64,000 nt of DNA, from contig JAQFVV010000027.1 of assembly GCA_028023455.1 (NCBI GenBank), positions 9,855,845 through 9,919,844 on the forward strand, read 5' to 3'. This stretch comes from Epiperipatus broadwayi (taxonomy: Eukaryota > Onychophora > Udeonychophora > Euonychophora > Peripatidae). The notes beneath the pieces were generated by a model. That model ran no database searches, was not told where the DNA came from, and saw nothing but the letters and a program-made list of their open reading frames with translations. Each line of letters opens with the position of its first letter. Positions within the stretch are counted from its first letter, which is position 1. The position numbers and the translations under genes are program-made. Positions 24,801 to 32,099 of the stretch are shown here, in pieces.

Positions 24801-27800
24801 CTTTTTACTTTGATTTCTATTTCGTTCGAATTATCTTTTTTTTTTTTTTAGCCTTCTACAATAAACTGCTTTTGGGTATGGGGGTGTATTTTGTAATTTG
24901 TTATTCTTAACAAAAAGTCAACCAAAGTCATCATTTATTTTAACCCCGCTGCAAAAAATTGAATCCAAATACTTGTCAATTTCTAATGAAATAAAAAAAC
25001 AACAAAAAAGGACAAAAACTTTGGACTTTTTAAAATTATTTATTCGATTTTATTGCTGTAATAAAAAGTGGACATTACGTTTGCCTGACAAAAAAAAAAA
25101 AAACACAATCTCACACACTTTCTGTACTCGGCAATTTATCTGAAGTTTCAAAATTGCACATTCATCTCAGATCTTTTAGTGGTCTCGAATATTTTCCCCA
25201 TGCTGAAACGTGACTTAGCACGTGAGCTTTGGCGAAGCCTGTTCAAACATACACTTTGCCAATTTTTTACATATTAACCTTTTTTTTGGGAAGGGTGGGG
25301 ACCATATGACAATTATTAATAATTAACAACATTTTTTAAATCGAAATGACATTACTCTATTAGAGATTTGAAAAAGTCATACCGCCTTGAAATTTAAATA
25401 CCCTCAAGCGATACGGTAATTAGTTATGAATAGAACGAATACGCGTAAATAGCTTCGAAGCACAAAACAGGCCGTAATATTTTTGTGCAACGTCATGTAA
25501 AGCGGCCTAGCTCAATGGGTTAATAGAATACGTAAATGTTGTATTAGCCTGTAAGGCTGCGGCCGCTGAAACGGCATTTTTGTGTTTTGACACATAAACA
25601 ATGCCCCAAGCGGCCGTGCCCGGATTTGAGGCTTTTACCGTTCAAATATATTATGTTAATAAATATTGGTATTATTAAAATGTGATAACTTAAAATATAA
25701 TCAGTTATGTATTTATATGATGATTGAAATATAATCAATAGTACTGCACATTTATGTGCAAATACCAAGGTGTGTCAGATAGACACTTATCCTGTTAATC
25801 ATTTATTGTATTTTTATATAACAAAATTTTTATATTTATTTTATGGCAATTCAAATATGTTTAGAAATTAGTCACATGAATGTGTGCATATATATATATT
25901 AATGAGTGTCAGACATATATGTAAATTCTAATCATTTTTTTAGCTTTATTAAATGTCAATTGAAGTATATTCATTGTATGTTATAAAACATACATCTGTG
26001 CATATATATGTTTTATGTAAATCCATTAAGAGGTATTGTAAATCAATGTAATAACTTGAATTTTGTATTAATCATGTAATCACAATGTGTTTTTTTTAAA
26101 ATTATATATTACTCAAAATCAGAAGATATGTTCATAGCCATGTTCTAAAAACCTTAATATCATTTTTTATTGTTATTAATAAACTTATATATATATATTA
26201 CCAAAATCATACTTTTCTTTATGTTTGCCGTAATATCATATAAATACAATTTATCCAAACTTCAAACACTTTTCAGCAAAACTTTATTTGTACATACACC
26301 TACGTTTCGGCTGACCTGCAGTCTTCTTCGGAGCTATGATATAATGAACAAAATAAAAAACATAACTATATAATAACACCATAAAAAAAATTTTTAAACA
26401 ATAAAAAAACTAAAAACAACATAAAATATATATATTAAAAACCTGAAATAAATAATCAAACCCAAATAAAACAATTAATATAAAATGAAATGTACTACAT
26501 AAATAAAAAATAAATATAAATTATACATGTGTATTCTTAACTTTATATATATATACATTCAAGGACAACTATTAATCTAAATATTATCTATTTTATTATT
26601 ATTAACAATCTACTAATTATCTATATTCTTTTTTCTTACTCATTCTTCTTTTAAAATTAATATTTTATATTTATTATTTCTGAATATTTAAAACCTATAA
26701 ACTTTATAATCTTTACACTTACTAAGGTTATTCTGATCTTCTAAATAAAATAATGAAAAATCGTTTTTTTTTTTCAAAAAATTATCTTATACCCTAGCTC
26801 CCTCTATTACATATTATTTAAACTAAATATATATCCCCTACAACTCTTTATTTATATTTTTTTTTTATTTTATTTTTTACACTTTAACTTTTATTATTAT
26901 TATATAATACTCATAAATTTATATTATACTTCTTTATATGTTTTTATATATATATTCCCTACAACTTTATTTACATATATATTTTTTTATTTTATATATT
27001 TTAACTTTTTTCATTATTTTTATATAATTCTTATAATTTTTTTTTTATATATACTGTTTTATATGTAAATATTATGCTAAGTTTATTAATTAATTTATTT
27101 ATTATTATTTTTTATTATTTAATATCCATAAATATACCCAAATTTATACTCCTATTTAACCTAACCATTTTTTATCATCCCCAACTTATTTATTAACAAT
27201 TATCTCTTTACATATTTACCTCTATATATCTTATTTAATAACTATACCAATCTCATCCTAATCCCAGAATCTCTATTAAATTCTGGTTTTATCTTTCTTA
27301 TTAATATAGCTTCTTTTATTTTTCTTTCTTTAATACTTTTCGTATATAACTTCATTTTTATTGAACTTTGTGTAAATTTGTGTCTTGTTTCTTTTGTATG
27401 TATATATATTGGTGATTTATTATCTGCCATATGTTGTTTTAATCTTGTTTTTATAGAATTTTTTGTTTCTCCCACATATTTGTTATCAATCCCACTATCT
27501 AGACATTGTTTGCATTTTATCACATATACTCCATTAATTATTTCTTTATTATATCCTATGTATTTGTTATCTATCAAATTTAATAGGTTTTCTCTTTTTT
27601 TATTAACTATTTTTGTATTAATTATTCTTTTGTATCTTTTATTAATCTTCTTTATAATTTTGTTAAACTTATTCACTGTGATATTATTATTTGTTTTTAT
27701 TCCTATATATCTATTTTCACCTTTCTTTTTTCCTTCACTCTTTTCATTTTTATTTATCTTATACTCTATTTTTCCAATACTTTTTTTAATTATATATACA

Positions 27801-30800
27801 GGGAAACCATTCATTTTTAATTCATTGATTATTAAATCTTTTTGTATATTATAATCTTCTTTCCTTGAACAATACATTTTATATTTCCTATTAATGTTGG
27901 AAAACCAATTTGTTATTTTGTTACCAATATTATTCTTTTTATAAACACTTGTCTCAATACACCATTTTTTATCTATCAATTTCTTTTGAAACATTATATC
28001 CAGATATGCAATTTTATTATTCTCTTCCTTCTCAACTGTAAATTTTATATTCTCTTCTATTTTATTAATATCATTAATAAACCAGCTTATTTGTCTTTGG
28101 CTTTTATTAAAAATCATTAAATAATCATCTACATATCTGTTAAAAAACAAAGGAGCATTTTTATTTTCTGTTATATTTTTATCAAATTCATTCATATAAA
28201 TATTACTTAAAATTGCACTAAGAGCTCCTCCCATTAACAATCCTTCTTTTTGCTTATAGAATTCTGTATTATATTCAAAAACTACATCCTTGCAACATAA
28301 TTCCATTAAATCTACCAAAATATGAACAGGTATTTTTATTGTTTTATTTTTATCCTTAATATATTTCTCTATAGCTAAATTTATCGCTTTACCTACATTT
28401 AAATTAGTATACATAGAAATAATGTCCATCTTTAAAAACGTTAAGTTTCTGTATTCATATTTTTTAAATATGTCATTAACCTCATGTATTAAAATTTTAT
28501 TATTTTTAATATTGGAATTTTCATACTCATTAGCATATTTTTTAAAAATTTCACTGGATAACCATTTTGAAACCTTGTCTAAATAAGATCCTTTACAATC
28601 AATAATTGGCCTTAGTGGGATATTTTCCTTTGTTAATTTTTGGAGCCCCATATATTCCTGCTGTTTTACATTCTTTACTTCCTATTTTCTTAAATGTTAA
28701 CCTGTCTATTAATCCCTCCTTATAAATATATTTAATTAATGTATATATCTTTCTATTTTTTAAGTCACTGTCATTCTTCTTAACTTTTTCAAATACCTTA
28801 TCACTCAGCATAACCTTCATTTTTTCTAAATAATCTTTTTTATCTAATATCACCAATTTATTCCCTTTATCTGACTTTAAGAAAACTACTTCTTTTTCAT
28901 ACTTAGACTTAATCTTTCTGACTTCTTCCTTCCCTATTAATTTATATTTATTTTTTATTTATGTAGTACATTTTATTTGATATTGTTTTATTTGGGTTTG
29001 ATTATTTATTTCAGGTATTTAATATATATATTTTATGTTGTTTTTGGTTTTTTTATTGTTTAAAACATTTTTTTATGGTGTTATTATATAGTTATGTTTT
29101 TTATTTTGTTCATTATATCATAGCTCTGAAGAAGACTGCAGGTCAGTCGAAACGTAGGTGTATGTACAAATAAAGTTTTGCTGAAAAGTGTTTGAAGTTT
29201 GGATAAATTGTATTTATATAAACTTATATATAATTGTTAAAATTATTCCAGTAACTTAATTCTAAATATTTTTAGAATATTATGAATTTGCATCATCTCT
29301 TGATCACAGTTGCAGTTATAGATCTTATGTTCTCTGATCTAGATTCAAGCATAATAATCCAATATATAAAAGGGGATGCATATTTAGTCCTTAGGGGCAT
29401 CCAGATATCCTGGTTGGTGCTAAGAGTATATTCTTTAAAGCCCCTGCACTACATTTATTTTAGTTTAGTCTATTAGAAATTAAGTTTATAGTTGGCCAGT
29501 ACATAATAGGTACTAAGTGGCCAGAGCATTGATGATGATCAGCATGTTTTAATATCCCAGCATTATTATTTTTCTGATTATATACTCTAATGGATTAGAA
29601 CTTATGTTGGTGCATTCAAATTAATGGTTAAATAATTGCCTCGAGCTGGCAAAGGCTAAACAGTTGACCTGGTCTACAGTAGAAACATTTCAAATCCAGT
29701 CACCAGATTGACTGTTGATTTATTTTATTGTTAATCACTCATAATGATGAGAAATACTTATAATTGCGTATACTTATTGATAGTGCTGGTTGATGTATGG
29801 TTAATGATACTTTCAATTGCTTTGAGGAGTTTACTAACTGACCTCACAGAATGATCTCTGACATCTCATGCTCTCTTTTATAAAATTACTTATATATTTT
29901 TAATACTATACCTTTAATACTTTAATATTTTACTTTAATATTTTTTTAGATCTACTACTGTAATATTACTTTTACTTATATGTTACTTAAATATATTACA
30001 TGAGGTATTTATTTTATATAGCACGATGTTTATGAATTGTAATAAACTAAAGATCAGCTTTTCAAGCTAATGCACATGCGCTTTATGAATCTTAATAATA
30101 AATGAATACTTTCACTTCCAACACAAGATAAAGTTTTTGCGAAAGAATAGAATGAATCCACCTATTCTTTCAACCCAAATGCTTAAGTATGGCAAATCTT
30201 AAGCTCTGGAAATGAGAGCGTGAAGATAAACCAATCACTTTAAATTAGTTTTACTATGTCTGAATGAATGACGCCTGCGAAATTTTCTAGAATTTATGAT
30301 ACATCATTCTTAAATGAAACTAAACATATGTAAATGATATATTTATTTTATATAGAGCGATGTTTAGTTTCATTTAAGAATGACGTATCGTAAATTCTAA
30401 AAAATTTTGCAGGCGTCATTCATTCAGACATAGTAAAAATAATTTAAAGAGATTGGTTTATCTTCACACTCTCATTTCCAGTGCTTAGATTTGCCCATAC
30501 TTAAGCATTTAAGTTGAAAGAATAGGTGGATTCATTCTATTCTTTCGCAAAGACTTTATCTTGTGTTGGAAGTGTAAGTATTAATTTATTATTAAGATTC
30601 ATAAAGCGCATGTGCATTAGTTTGAAAATCTGATCTTTAGTTTATTAAATATATTATTTAAATATTATACTTTTTGAAAATTTTATATTTATATTTTGGA
30701 GAGATGTTTCCATCACCTCACCTTCACCTCCTGATTATCCATCCAGTTATAATATGAATGAAGGAGTTCTACAGCTGAAGCACGGACTTTCAACTGAATA

Positions 30801-32012
30801 AGTTTTAAAAAAATTTCATTAGATCGGCAGAACAGATATATTAAATAACCACCACACATTTTTTTGAAAACATATGAATAAAGATACAATAAAAGACAAA
30901 TGACCCCCAATATATATTTTGTACTGCACTAACACTCATCAGTTGGCCCAGATCACCATCCCTCATATATATCTTTATCATATGTAGAGTAAATTGTTAA
31001 TTTTGATTTATAAGTGTCAAACTAACTCCATTCACAACATTGACACAATCTACTTTAGATAAATATAGCAATGATTAGCAATAATCAGTTAACTAGAGAT
31101 TATCTCTGAGATATAAATTTTAAACCTCAATTTTTAATTGAACACACATGCACAATTAATAGAAATTGTTAAGCAAATATATTTTGAATATATGTTTGTT
31201 ATGTGTATATAATTATTTTGTAAATTATAAAAATGTAATTTATTCTTAAATAAGTTGCTTTCGTTAAATAAAAATACACTGCTAATCTGTAACAGAAAAT
31301 AAATTCGAAACAAATTACAATTTAATTAAGGAAATTAGGGTTAATTAAGAATTTCTGGGGGGGGGGGCAAATTAATCTCCTAAAATAACAATGAAACGCT
31401 TTATCGGAAATGAAGAGATGATGCGAGGAGTTTTGGTAGAGAAATTGGCCTGTAATCGATAAAAGAATGGTTATGGTGCCATGAACAGAAAGTGAATGAC
31501 CAATCATGAAATAAATAAATTCATACTATCCTAGTGAACTTCTTAATGTTCTAAAGCAAACACGGAGGCTCCGTACGGGTCTGTATTATTTTTAATAAAC
31601 TTAAGGGCATATAGGTAATTTATAACTTATATGTATACAGTAATTCGTTATAGTCAACTTTTAAGTATATAATAAATAGTGTATTATATATATTATTAGA
31701 GACTTTATTAATATACTACATATAAATGAATGGTTCTCAGATTATTTTTGTCACTTTACAAAATTGCATTAAATACTTTACAGAATAAGTGGGAAGTATA
31801 TACAATTACTTTTAACGAATTTTCGCAGCAAACGAAAACAGTATTTACGTTTGACATCTTAGTAACGGCATAACAACATCTATATCTTAATTGCAGAATT
31901 GATATATTTAACTTTACAATTGAAAAAAAATTTAAACAAGTAAGATTTTGTTCTAATTTAGAATAAAATATACCTTACAAGGGCCAATCGCAACAATTTT
32001 TAGTTTAAACAT
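9735..32012 (-). CDS. IFT22: IFT22 (RABL5), Rab-like GTPase of the IFT-B complex; spliced, last exon not found
   Basis: Rab-like small GTPase that is part of intraflagellar transport complex B in cilia. The join of 31,974-32,012, 20,969-21,051, 16,197-16,286, 16,028-16,126 and 9,735-9,835 gives 412 nt (137 codons plus one base), with GT-AG introns and compatible phases at every junction. The P loop GPCKSGKT is formed across exons 1 and 2. WDCSG takes the place of the usual DxxG. The stretch FENCWPAIARDTHGV and the later WYNNFVQN and VVIFSH segments follow the known IFT22 pattern. About 45-50 C-terminal residues of the usual ~185 are missing. Intron 1 is 10.9 kb and holds the Penelope element and others. 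The exons are clean, so I read it as an active gene. Confidence 0.9.
9836..11104 (-). other. Part of IFT22 intron 4; exon-like piece and a perfect hairpin
   Basis: At 10,616-10,653 a 15-bp perfect stem (ATTTTCATCCAAT with its complement) closes an 8-nt loop. At 10,895-11,000 the minus strand reads an open frame containing TDNSRIQWRVTSQQTPKDF and ending FIKFAAEVK then a stop; I do not recognise it. Part of the stretch around 10,780-10,840 (GCAGCCATT through ATTCCAAAAAA) resembles 18,850-18,905. No gene is claimed. Confidence 0.4.
11639..11779 (+). pseudogene. Short frame resembling the N terminus of an IS1595/Merlin-type transposase
   Basis: Reads MSTTLLYLWDVPNRESEAVA, then FLQAQNILPF and about 16 more residues to a stop. 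A short N-terminal segment ending in a FLQ-x-x-x-LLP-like helix is usual before the zinc ribbon of IS1595/Merlin transposases, but no zinc ribbon or DDE region follows here. It may be a truncated transposase or chance similarity. Confidence 0.3.
11990..12066 (-). other. tRNA-like sequence inside the DNA transposon
   Basis: The minus strand has an A-box-like GTCGAGAGGTCAGTGCGACT, an anticodon-arm-like CTGCCT hairpin and a B box GGGTTCGCGTCCC. It looks like a tRNA-derived SINE head or tRNA pseudogene. The anticodon loop is too long for a normal tRNA. Confidence 0.45.
12126..12530 (+). repeat. Diverged tandem repeat within DNA transposon copy 1
   Basis: A unit beginning (G)ACGTTTTATTTGTTAT and including poly-A, CAAAACACGCCGACC-like and ATTTACAAAT-like parts recurs three to four times with gaps. 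Homopolymers dominate each unit. Confidence 0.5.
13200..13256 (-). mobile_element. HHR-464 repeat, left part, split by a LINE fragment
   Basis: Starts with the family terminus TTAAACCACT. Together with 14,034-14,298 it forms one copy flanked by a 14-bp direct repeat, TTAAAATAAATTTT, at 13,186-13,199 and 14,299-14,312. The sequence between is a later LINE insertion. Confidence 0.7.
13257..14033 (-). mobile_element. Non-LTR retrotransposon 3' fragment
   Basis: The minus strand encodes a C-terminal reverse-transcriptase tail (13,631-13,446) with a damaged Cys-His knuckle (CKLYKEGIENISHLLIECKC). More degenerate coding sequence lies upstream and a 3' UTR runs to about 13,260. The same 3' end occurs at 49,262-49,480. 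It was inserted into an HHR-464 copy, whose AAACA is repeated at both junctions. Confidence 0.6.
14034..14298 (+). mobile_element. HHR-464 repeat, right part, fold-back
   Basis: A minus-oriented arm (ACACTCCATACCG onward) is followed at about 14,124 by a plus-oriented unit that ends TATGGAGAGTTTG. The two arms are inverted copies. Confidence 0.7.
14136..14206 (+). ncRNA. Degenerate hammerhead ribozyme
   Basis: Keeps the outer helix (ATCCAA with TTGG), TGGGGA and the TAGTC cleavage region. The catalytic box is mutated (ATTGCTA for CTGATGA) and GAAAC has become GACAC. Confidence 0.45.
14385..14530 (+). repeat. Mini fold-back with Penelope-type hairpin motif
   Basis: Two arms of about 65 bp are inverted copies: the left begins AGAGCTTTATTTAAC and the right ends AAACTAAATAAAGC. 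Between them lies CTGAAGA, a hairpin (GACTG and CAATC around TATAT) and AAAACTG at 14,480-14,507, close to the hammerhead-like motif at the Penelope termini of this window. Confidence 0.5.
14640..15085 (+). mobile_element. HHR-464 repeat, one nearly full unit
   Basis: Runs from CTGTTTTAATAACAG through GGATAGTGGTGGCTATGG, GAGCTTGGATTG and the hammerhead, ending at a TATGTTGTTACTTTGT terminus. It shows the full internal sequence of the family in plus orientation. Confidence 0.75.
14933..14991 (+). ncRNA. Hammerhead ribozyme, HHR-464 copy
   Basis: The catalytic box is CCGACGA (one change from CUGANGA), stem II AGC with GCT around CACAA, then GAAAC-TA-GTC. Stem I is TCTTCA with TGGGGA, and the outer helix ATCCAA with TTGGAT. 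The C at the conserved U4 position should weaken it. Confidence 0.6.
15290..15530 (+). mobile_element. tRNA-derived SINE, tail part
   Basis: Shares with 42,408-42,830 a decayed B box (GGTCCAGATTTGATTC), the TGAAGAAG...CGAAAC hairpin motif at 15,362-15,390, ACTAACAGTTGAAT and a tail ending GATGATGAAAATAGTCCATC. The A-box half is lost or too diverged. Confidence 0.5.
15531..16027. other. Part of IFT22 intron 4, nothing recognised
   Basis: AT-rich, with a G-run near 15,726-15,732. No exon or transposon signal seen. Confidence 0.4.
16028..16126 (-). CDS. IFT22: IFT22 exon 4
   Basis: 99 nt with acceptor TTTGTTTAG and donor GTGAGT. Reads FENCWPAIARDTHGVLMVYN, then PSKAEHEKDLDK, and leaves TG of a Trp codon. 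This is the most recognisable IFT22 segment (the family has CWPA followed by HGV). Confidence 0.92.
16197..16286 (-). CDS. IFT22: IFT22 exon 3
   Basis: 90 nt with acceptor TTTCTTTAG and donor GTAAGG. Completes an Arg codon, then reads ILEFEIKDMLFGNKS and ends EIELWDCSGNL. WDCSG corresponds to the G3 box of the GTPase fold. Confidence 0.92.
16287..17183. other. Part of IFT22 intron 2, nothing recognised
   Basis: AT-rich sequence with short A runs. I see no coding or repeat signal beyond low complexity. Confidence 0.4.
17184..17418 (-). mobile_element. HHR-464 repeat, fold-back truncated within the hammerhead
   Basis: Left arm AAAATTCTCCATACAGTAG and right arm ending GGAGAGTTTTGCTC are inverted copies. 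The turn lies inside the hammerhead, so the catalytic box is lost. TAAAGTT at 17,177-17,183 and 17,419-17,425 is a probable target duplication (longer with mismatches). Confidence 0.7.
17625..17815 (+). mobile_element. HHR-464 repeat, plus-oriented fragment
   Basis: Begins in or just before the hammerhead and runs to the terminal GGAGAGTTTTGCCTGTTTT. The internal unit upstream of the ribozyme is missing. Confidence 0.7.
17650..17708 (+). ncRNA. Hammerhead ribozyme, HHR-464 copy
   Basis: Core CTGACGA, stem II GGC with GCC around CACAA (flanked by an A-A mismatch), then GAAAC-TA-GTC. Inner stem I is CCTCA with TGGGG, outer helix ATTCAA with TTGGAT. All conserved core positions are present. Confidence 0.72.
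17816..18489. other. Part of IFT22 intron 2, nothing recognised
   Basis: AT-rich without recognisable exons or transposon proteins. Confidence 0.35.
18490..18690 (-). mobile_element. HHR-464 relative (subfamily B)
   Basis: Shares with 32,615-32,900 the ends TTGCTTAATAAATCC and AAAGCTTACACTAGGTGGC, and a hammerhead. It differs enough from the main family in sequence outside the ribozyme to count as a subfamily. Confidence 0.55.
18525..18574 (-). ncRNA. Hammerhead ribozyme, subfamily B, mutated
   Basis: CTGATGA is followed by a perfect four-pair stem II, TAGC with GCTA around CATAA. GAAAC is AAAAC and the triplet is TTT, so cleavage is unlikely. Outer helix pairing is partly lost. Confidence 0.5.
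18691..19222 (-). other. IFT22 intron 2 segment related to 10.7-11.0 kb
   Basis: GCAGCCATT through ATTCCAAAAAA at about 18,850-18,905 resembles 10,780-10,840, and a TTAACTTC(TTC)TGCAGAAA block at 18,987 resembles 10,895. On the minus strand the second block reads KLSAEEVKNFIRNI then a stop. Unclassified. Confidence 0.3.
19225..20453 (+). mobile_element. Mariner transposon, dead
   Basis: A copy of about 1.23 kb with imperfect terminal inverted repeats (CCCAAAAATAACCAGAAT at the left, GTAACCGGAAT inverted at the right) and TA at both ends. The transposase is readable in pieces: KIAGEAVSMLERAY (helix-turn-helix), IITGDKNW, FFDANGIVHSEFV, WWLHHDNTSAH and IHPSYSPDLAPC. The third catalytic Asp after SPDLAPC is replaced (PCILFLF where mariners have PCDFFLF). 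Several stops and frameshifts occur. The typical mariner length is 1.3 kb. Confidence 0.88.
20454..20968. other. Part of IFT22 intron 2, nothing recognised
   Basis: A stretch at 20,480-20,720 has the look of an old LINE 3' region in antisense (CAGATCATTCCTTAGATG, TCCATGTTTTACACTC), but I cannot support a reading frame. Confidence 0.3.
20969..21051 (-). CDS. IFT22: IFT22 exon 2
   Basis: 83 nt with acceptor TTATTTCAG and donor GTAAGT. Reads SGKTIISNFLSDAVESLSNE, then YHPTKGV and two bases of Arg. SGKT completes the P loop; PTKGVR matches the switch region of IFT22. Confidence 0.92.
21205..21510 (-). mobile_element. HHR-464 repeat, minus-oriented unit
   Basis: Starts AAAACTTTCCATACAATACTG and runs through the hammerhead, GGATCTGAGAGCACTGCACC, the CTCCAGCTGCCACC block and TTTCAATCCAAGCTC. 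Confidence 0.72.
21316..21374 (-). ncRNA. Hammerhead ribozyme, HHR-464 copy, mutated
   Basis: The core is CCGACGA with stem II GGC and GCC around CACAA. GAAAC is AAAAC and the triplet is GCC, not NUH. Stem I still pairs. It should not cleave. Confidence 0.5.
21560..21975 (+). repeat. Diverged HHR-464-like unit
   Basis: Parts match the family in order: ACTAAAATATATAGATACTAA, CAGATCTATATAATTATTCAA, TTTAGGTTTAAAATCTTGG and a final GGTGGCACTCAAGTAC. No hammerhead core remains. With 21,205-21,510 it forms an inverted pair. Confidence 0.4.
21976..23986. other. Part of IFT22 intron 1, AT-rich; one TATA-like site
   Basis: No exon recognised. GACTATATAAAAAGAG at about 23,026-23,041 is a good TATA box followed by less AT-rich sequence, perhaps the start of an unrecognised repeat. 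A diverged direct repeat (TTGGATTAAAAATAAAAAA and TTGGATTAAAAATCAAAAA) lies near 23,600 and 23,753. The last 8 bp (GTTCAAAT) are the left target duplication of the next element. Confidence 0.35.
23987..25639 (-). mobile_element. DNA transposon copy 2, 8-bp target duplication
   Basis: Terminal inverted repeats of about 45 bp start GGTAAAAGCCTGAAATCC (left) and, inverted, GGTAAAAGCCTCAAATCC (right). GTTCAAAT flanks both sides (23,979-23,986 and 25,640-25,647), an exact 8-bp duplication. The interior shares the GCGGCCG and GGCTAATA blocks with 11,105-13,095 in the opposite orientation and is likewise full of T, A and G runs. I read no complete transposase. Merlin-like class is an inference from the duplication length and GG termini. 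Confidence 0.82.
25648..26180. other. Part of IFT22 intron 1, AT-rich with short repeats
   Basis: AAATATAATCA-type words and CATATATAT runs recur, e.g. near 25,690, 25,730 and 25,890-26,010. No gene seen. Confidence 0.35.
26238..26522 (-). repeat. Left inverted terminal repeat of the Penelope-like element
   Basis: Inverted copy of 28,939-29,219 with few differences. Includes a hammerhead-like motif at 26,295-26,331 (minus strand: CCGAAGA, a GACTG hairpin, GAAAC). Confidence 0.85.
27242..28950 (-). pseudogene. Penelope-like reverse transcriptase with GIY-YIG endonuclease, one frameshift
   Basis: Copies element RNA into DNA and nicks the target. The N-terminal frame (about 28,950-28,599) has KSDKGNKLVIL and ends within YGAPKINK. 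The next frame (28,651-27,242, 469 residues) overlaps it, so a single frameshift near 28,640 breaks the protein. The second frame has RPII, the catalytic region KMDIISMYTNL, KEGLLMGGALSAILSN, the YVDD box in NRYVDDYLMIF and IAYLDI. The GIY-YIG domain follows: GVYVIKCKQC, then NKYVGETKNSIKTRLKQH. The order RT then GIY-YIG is diagnostic of Penelope-like elements. Confidence 0.92.
28939..29219 (+). repeat. Right inverted terminal repeat of the Penelope-like element
   Basis: Inverted copy of the left arm. Ends with GGATAAATTGTATTTATAT directly before the target duplication. Confidence 0.85.
29126..29162 (+). ncRNA. Hammerhead-like motif at the Penelope terminus
   Basis: CTGAAGA fits CUGANGA. It is followed by one unpaired A, a perfect five-pair stem II (GACTG and CAGTC, loop CAGGT), GAAAC and GTA, in which AC and GT can make a two-pair stem III. 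Stem I pairing is poor. Hammerhead motifs in Penelope-like elements are established; whether this one cleaves is open because of the extra A and weak stem I. Confidence 0.5.
29233..30041. other. Part of IFT22 intron 1, nothing firm
   Basis: A possible SINE-like piece with a B-box-like TTTCAAATCCAGTC lies at about 29,640-29,710. No exon or protein-coding repeat found. Confidence 0.3.
30042..30645. mobile_element. 604-bp palindrome (MITE-like)
   Basis: Two arms of about 285 bp are inverted copies with a loop of about 30 bp (30,330-30,358). Ends are ATAAACTAAAGATCAG and its complement, with TA on both sides (30,040-30,041 and 30,646-30,647), which would fit a Tc1/mariner-type target duplication. 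No coding sequence. Arms differ by a few percent, so it is old enough to have drifted or is subject to gene conversion. Confidence 0.75.
30660..31973. other. Part of IFT22 intron 1, nothing recognised
   Basis: AT-rich with a 10-G run near 31,358-31,367 and one GC-richer patch (CACGGAGGCTCCGTACGGGT at 31,561) that contains a short inverted repeat (GGAGG, CTCCG). No gene seen. Confidence 0.35.
31974..32012 (-). CDS. IFT22: IFT22 exon 1 (start codon)
   Basis: The ATG is at 32,012. The exon reads MFKLKIVAIGPCK and ends at the donor GTATAT. The joined GPCK-SGKT P loop and the position of this short exon match the known start of IFT22, so I take this ATG as the start. Confidence 0.88.
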
Positions 32013-32083
32013 ATTTAAAACAATAATGGTTTAAAGACACATAAATTTCGCGGATGTATTTCAGAATAATTTTGAACAATAGC

Positions 32084-32099
32084 GTTCCCTAGCGGCAAG
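32084..32099 (-). promoter_or_regulatory. Weak X-box-like site upstream of IFT22
   Basis: The minus strand reads CTTGCC-GCTA-GGGAAC, 72 nt before the start codon. RFX proteins activate ciliary genes through X boxes (RYYNYY, 1-3 nt, RRNRAC). The right half fits, the left has one mismatch, and the spacer is 4 nt, so this is only a candidate. Confidence 0.25.

Larger units (their letters stand above)
26194..29219 (-). mobile_element. Penelope-like retroelement, nearly complete
   Basis: About 3.0 kb encoding reverse transcriptase and a GIY-YIG endonuclease on the minus strand. Its ends are inverted repeats of about 283 bp (26,238-26,522 and 28,939-29,219). AAACTTATATATA flanks the insertion at 26,181-26,193 and 29,220-29,232, a 13-bp target duplication. 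The 44 bp between the left duplication and the left arm (26,194-26,237) has no partner, as in the one-sided extension of Penelope elements. Each terminal arm has a hammerhead-like motif. One frameshift near 28,640 and a missing N-terminal part of the protein make this copy defective. It lies in IFT22 intron 1. Confidence 0.9.

Noticed and set aside
24454-24813. 119-codon plus-strand open frame starting with a run of Phe
   Set aside because: It lies in the homopolymer-rich interior of DNA transposon copy 2, starts in a T run and shows no known motif.
27378-27854. 158-codon plus-strand open frame of hydrophobic composition
   Set aside because: It is the antisense shadow of the Penelope reverse transcriptase and GIY-YIG frame.
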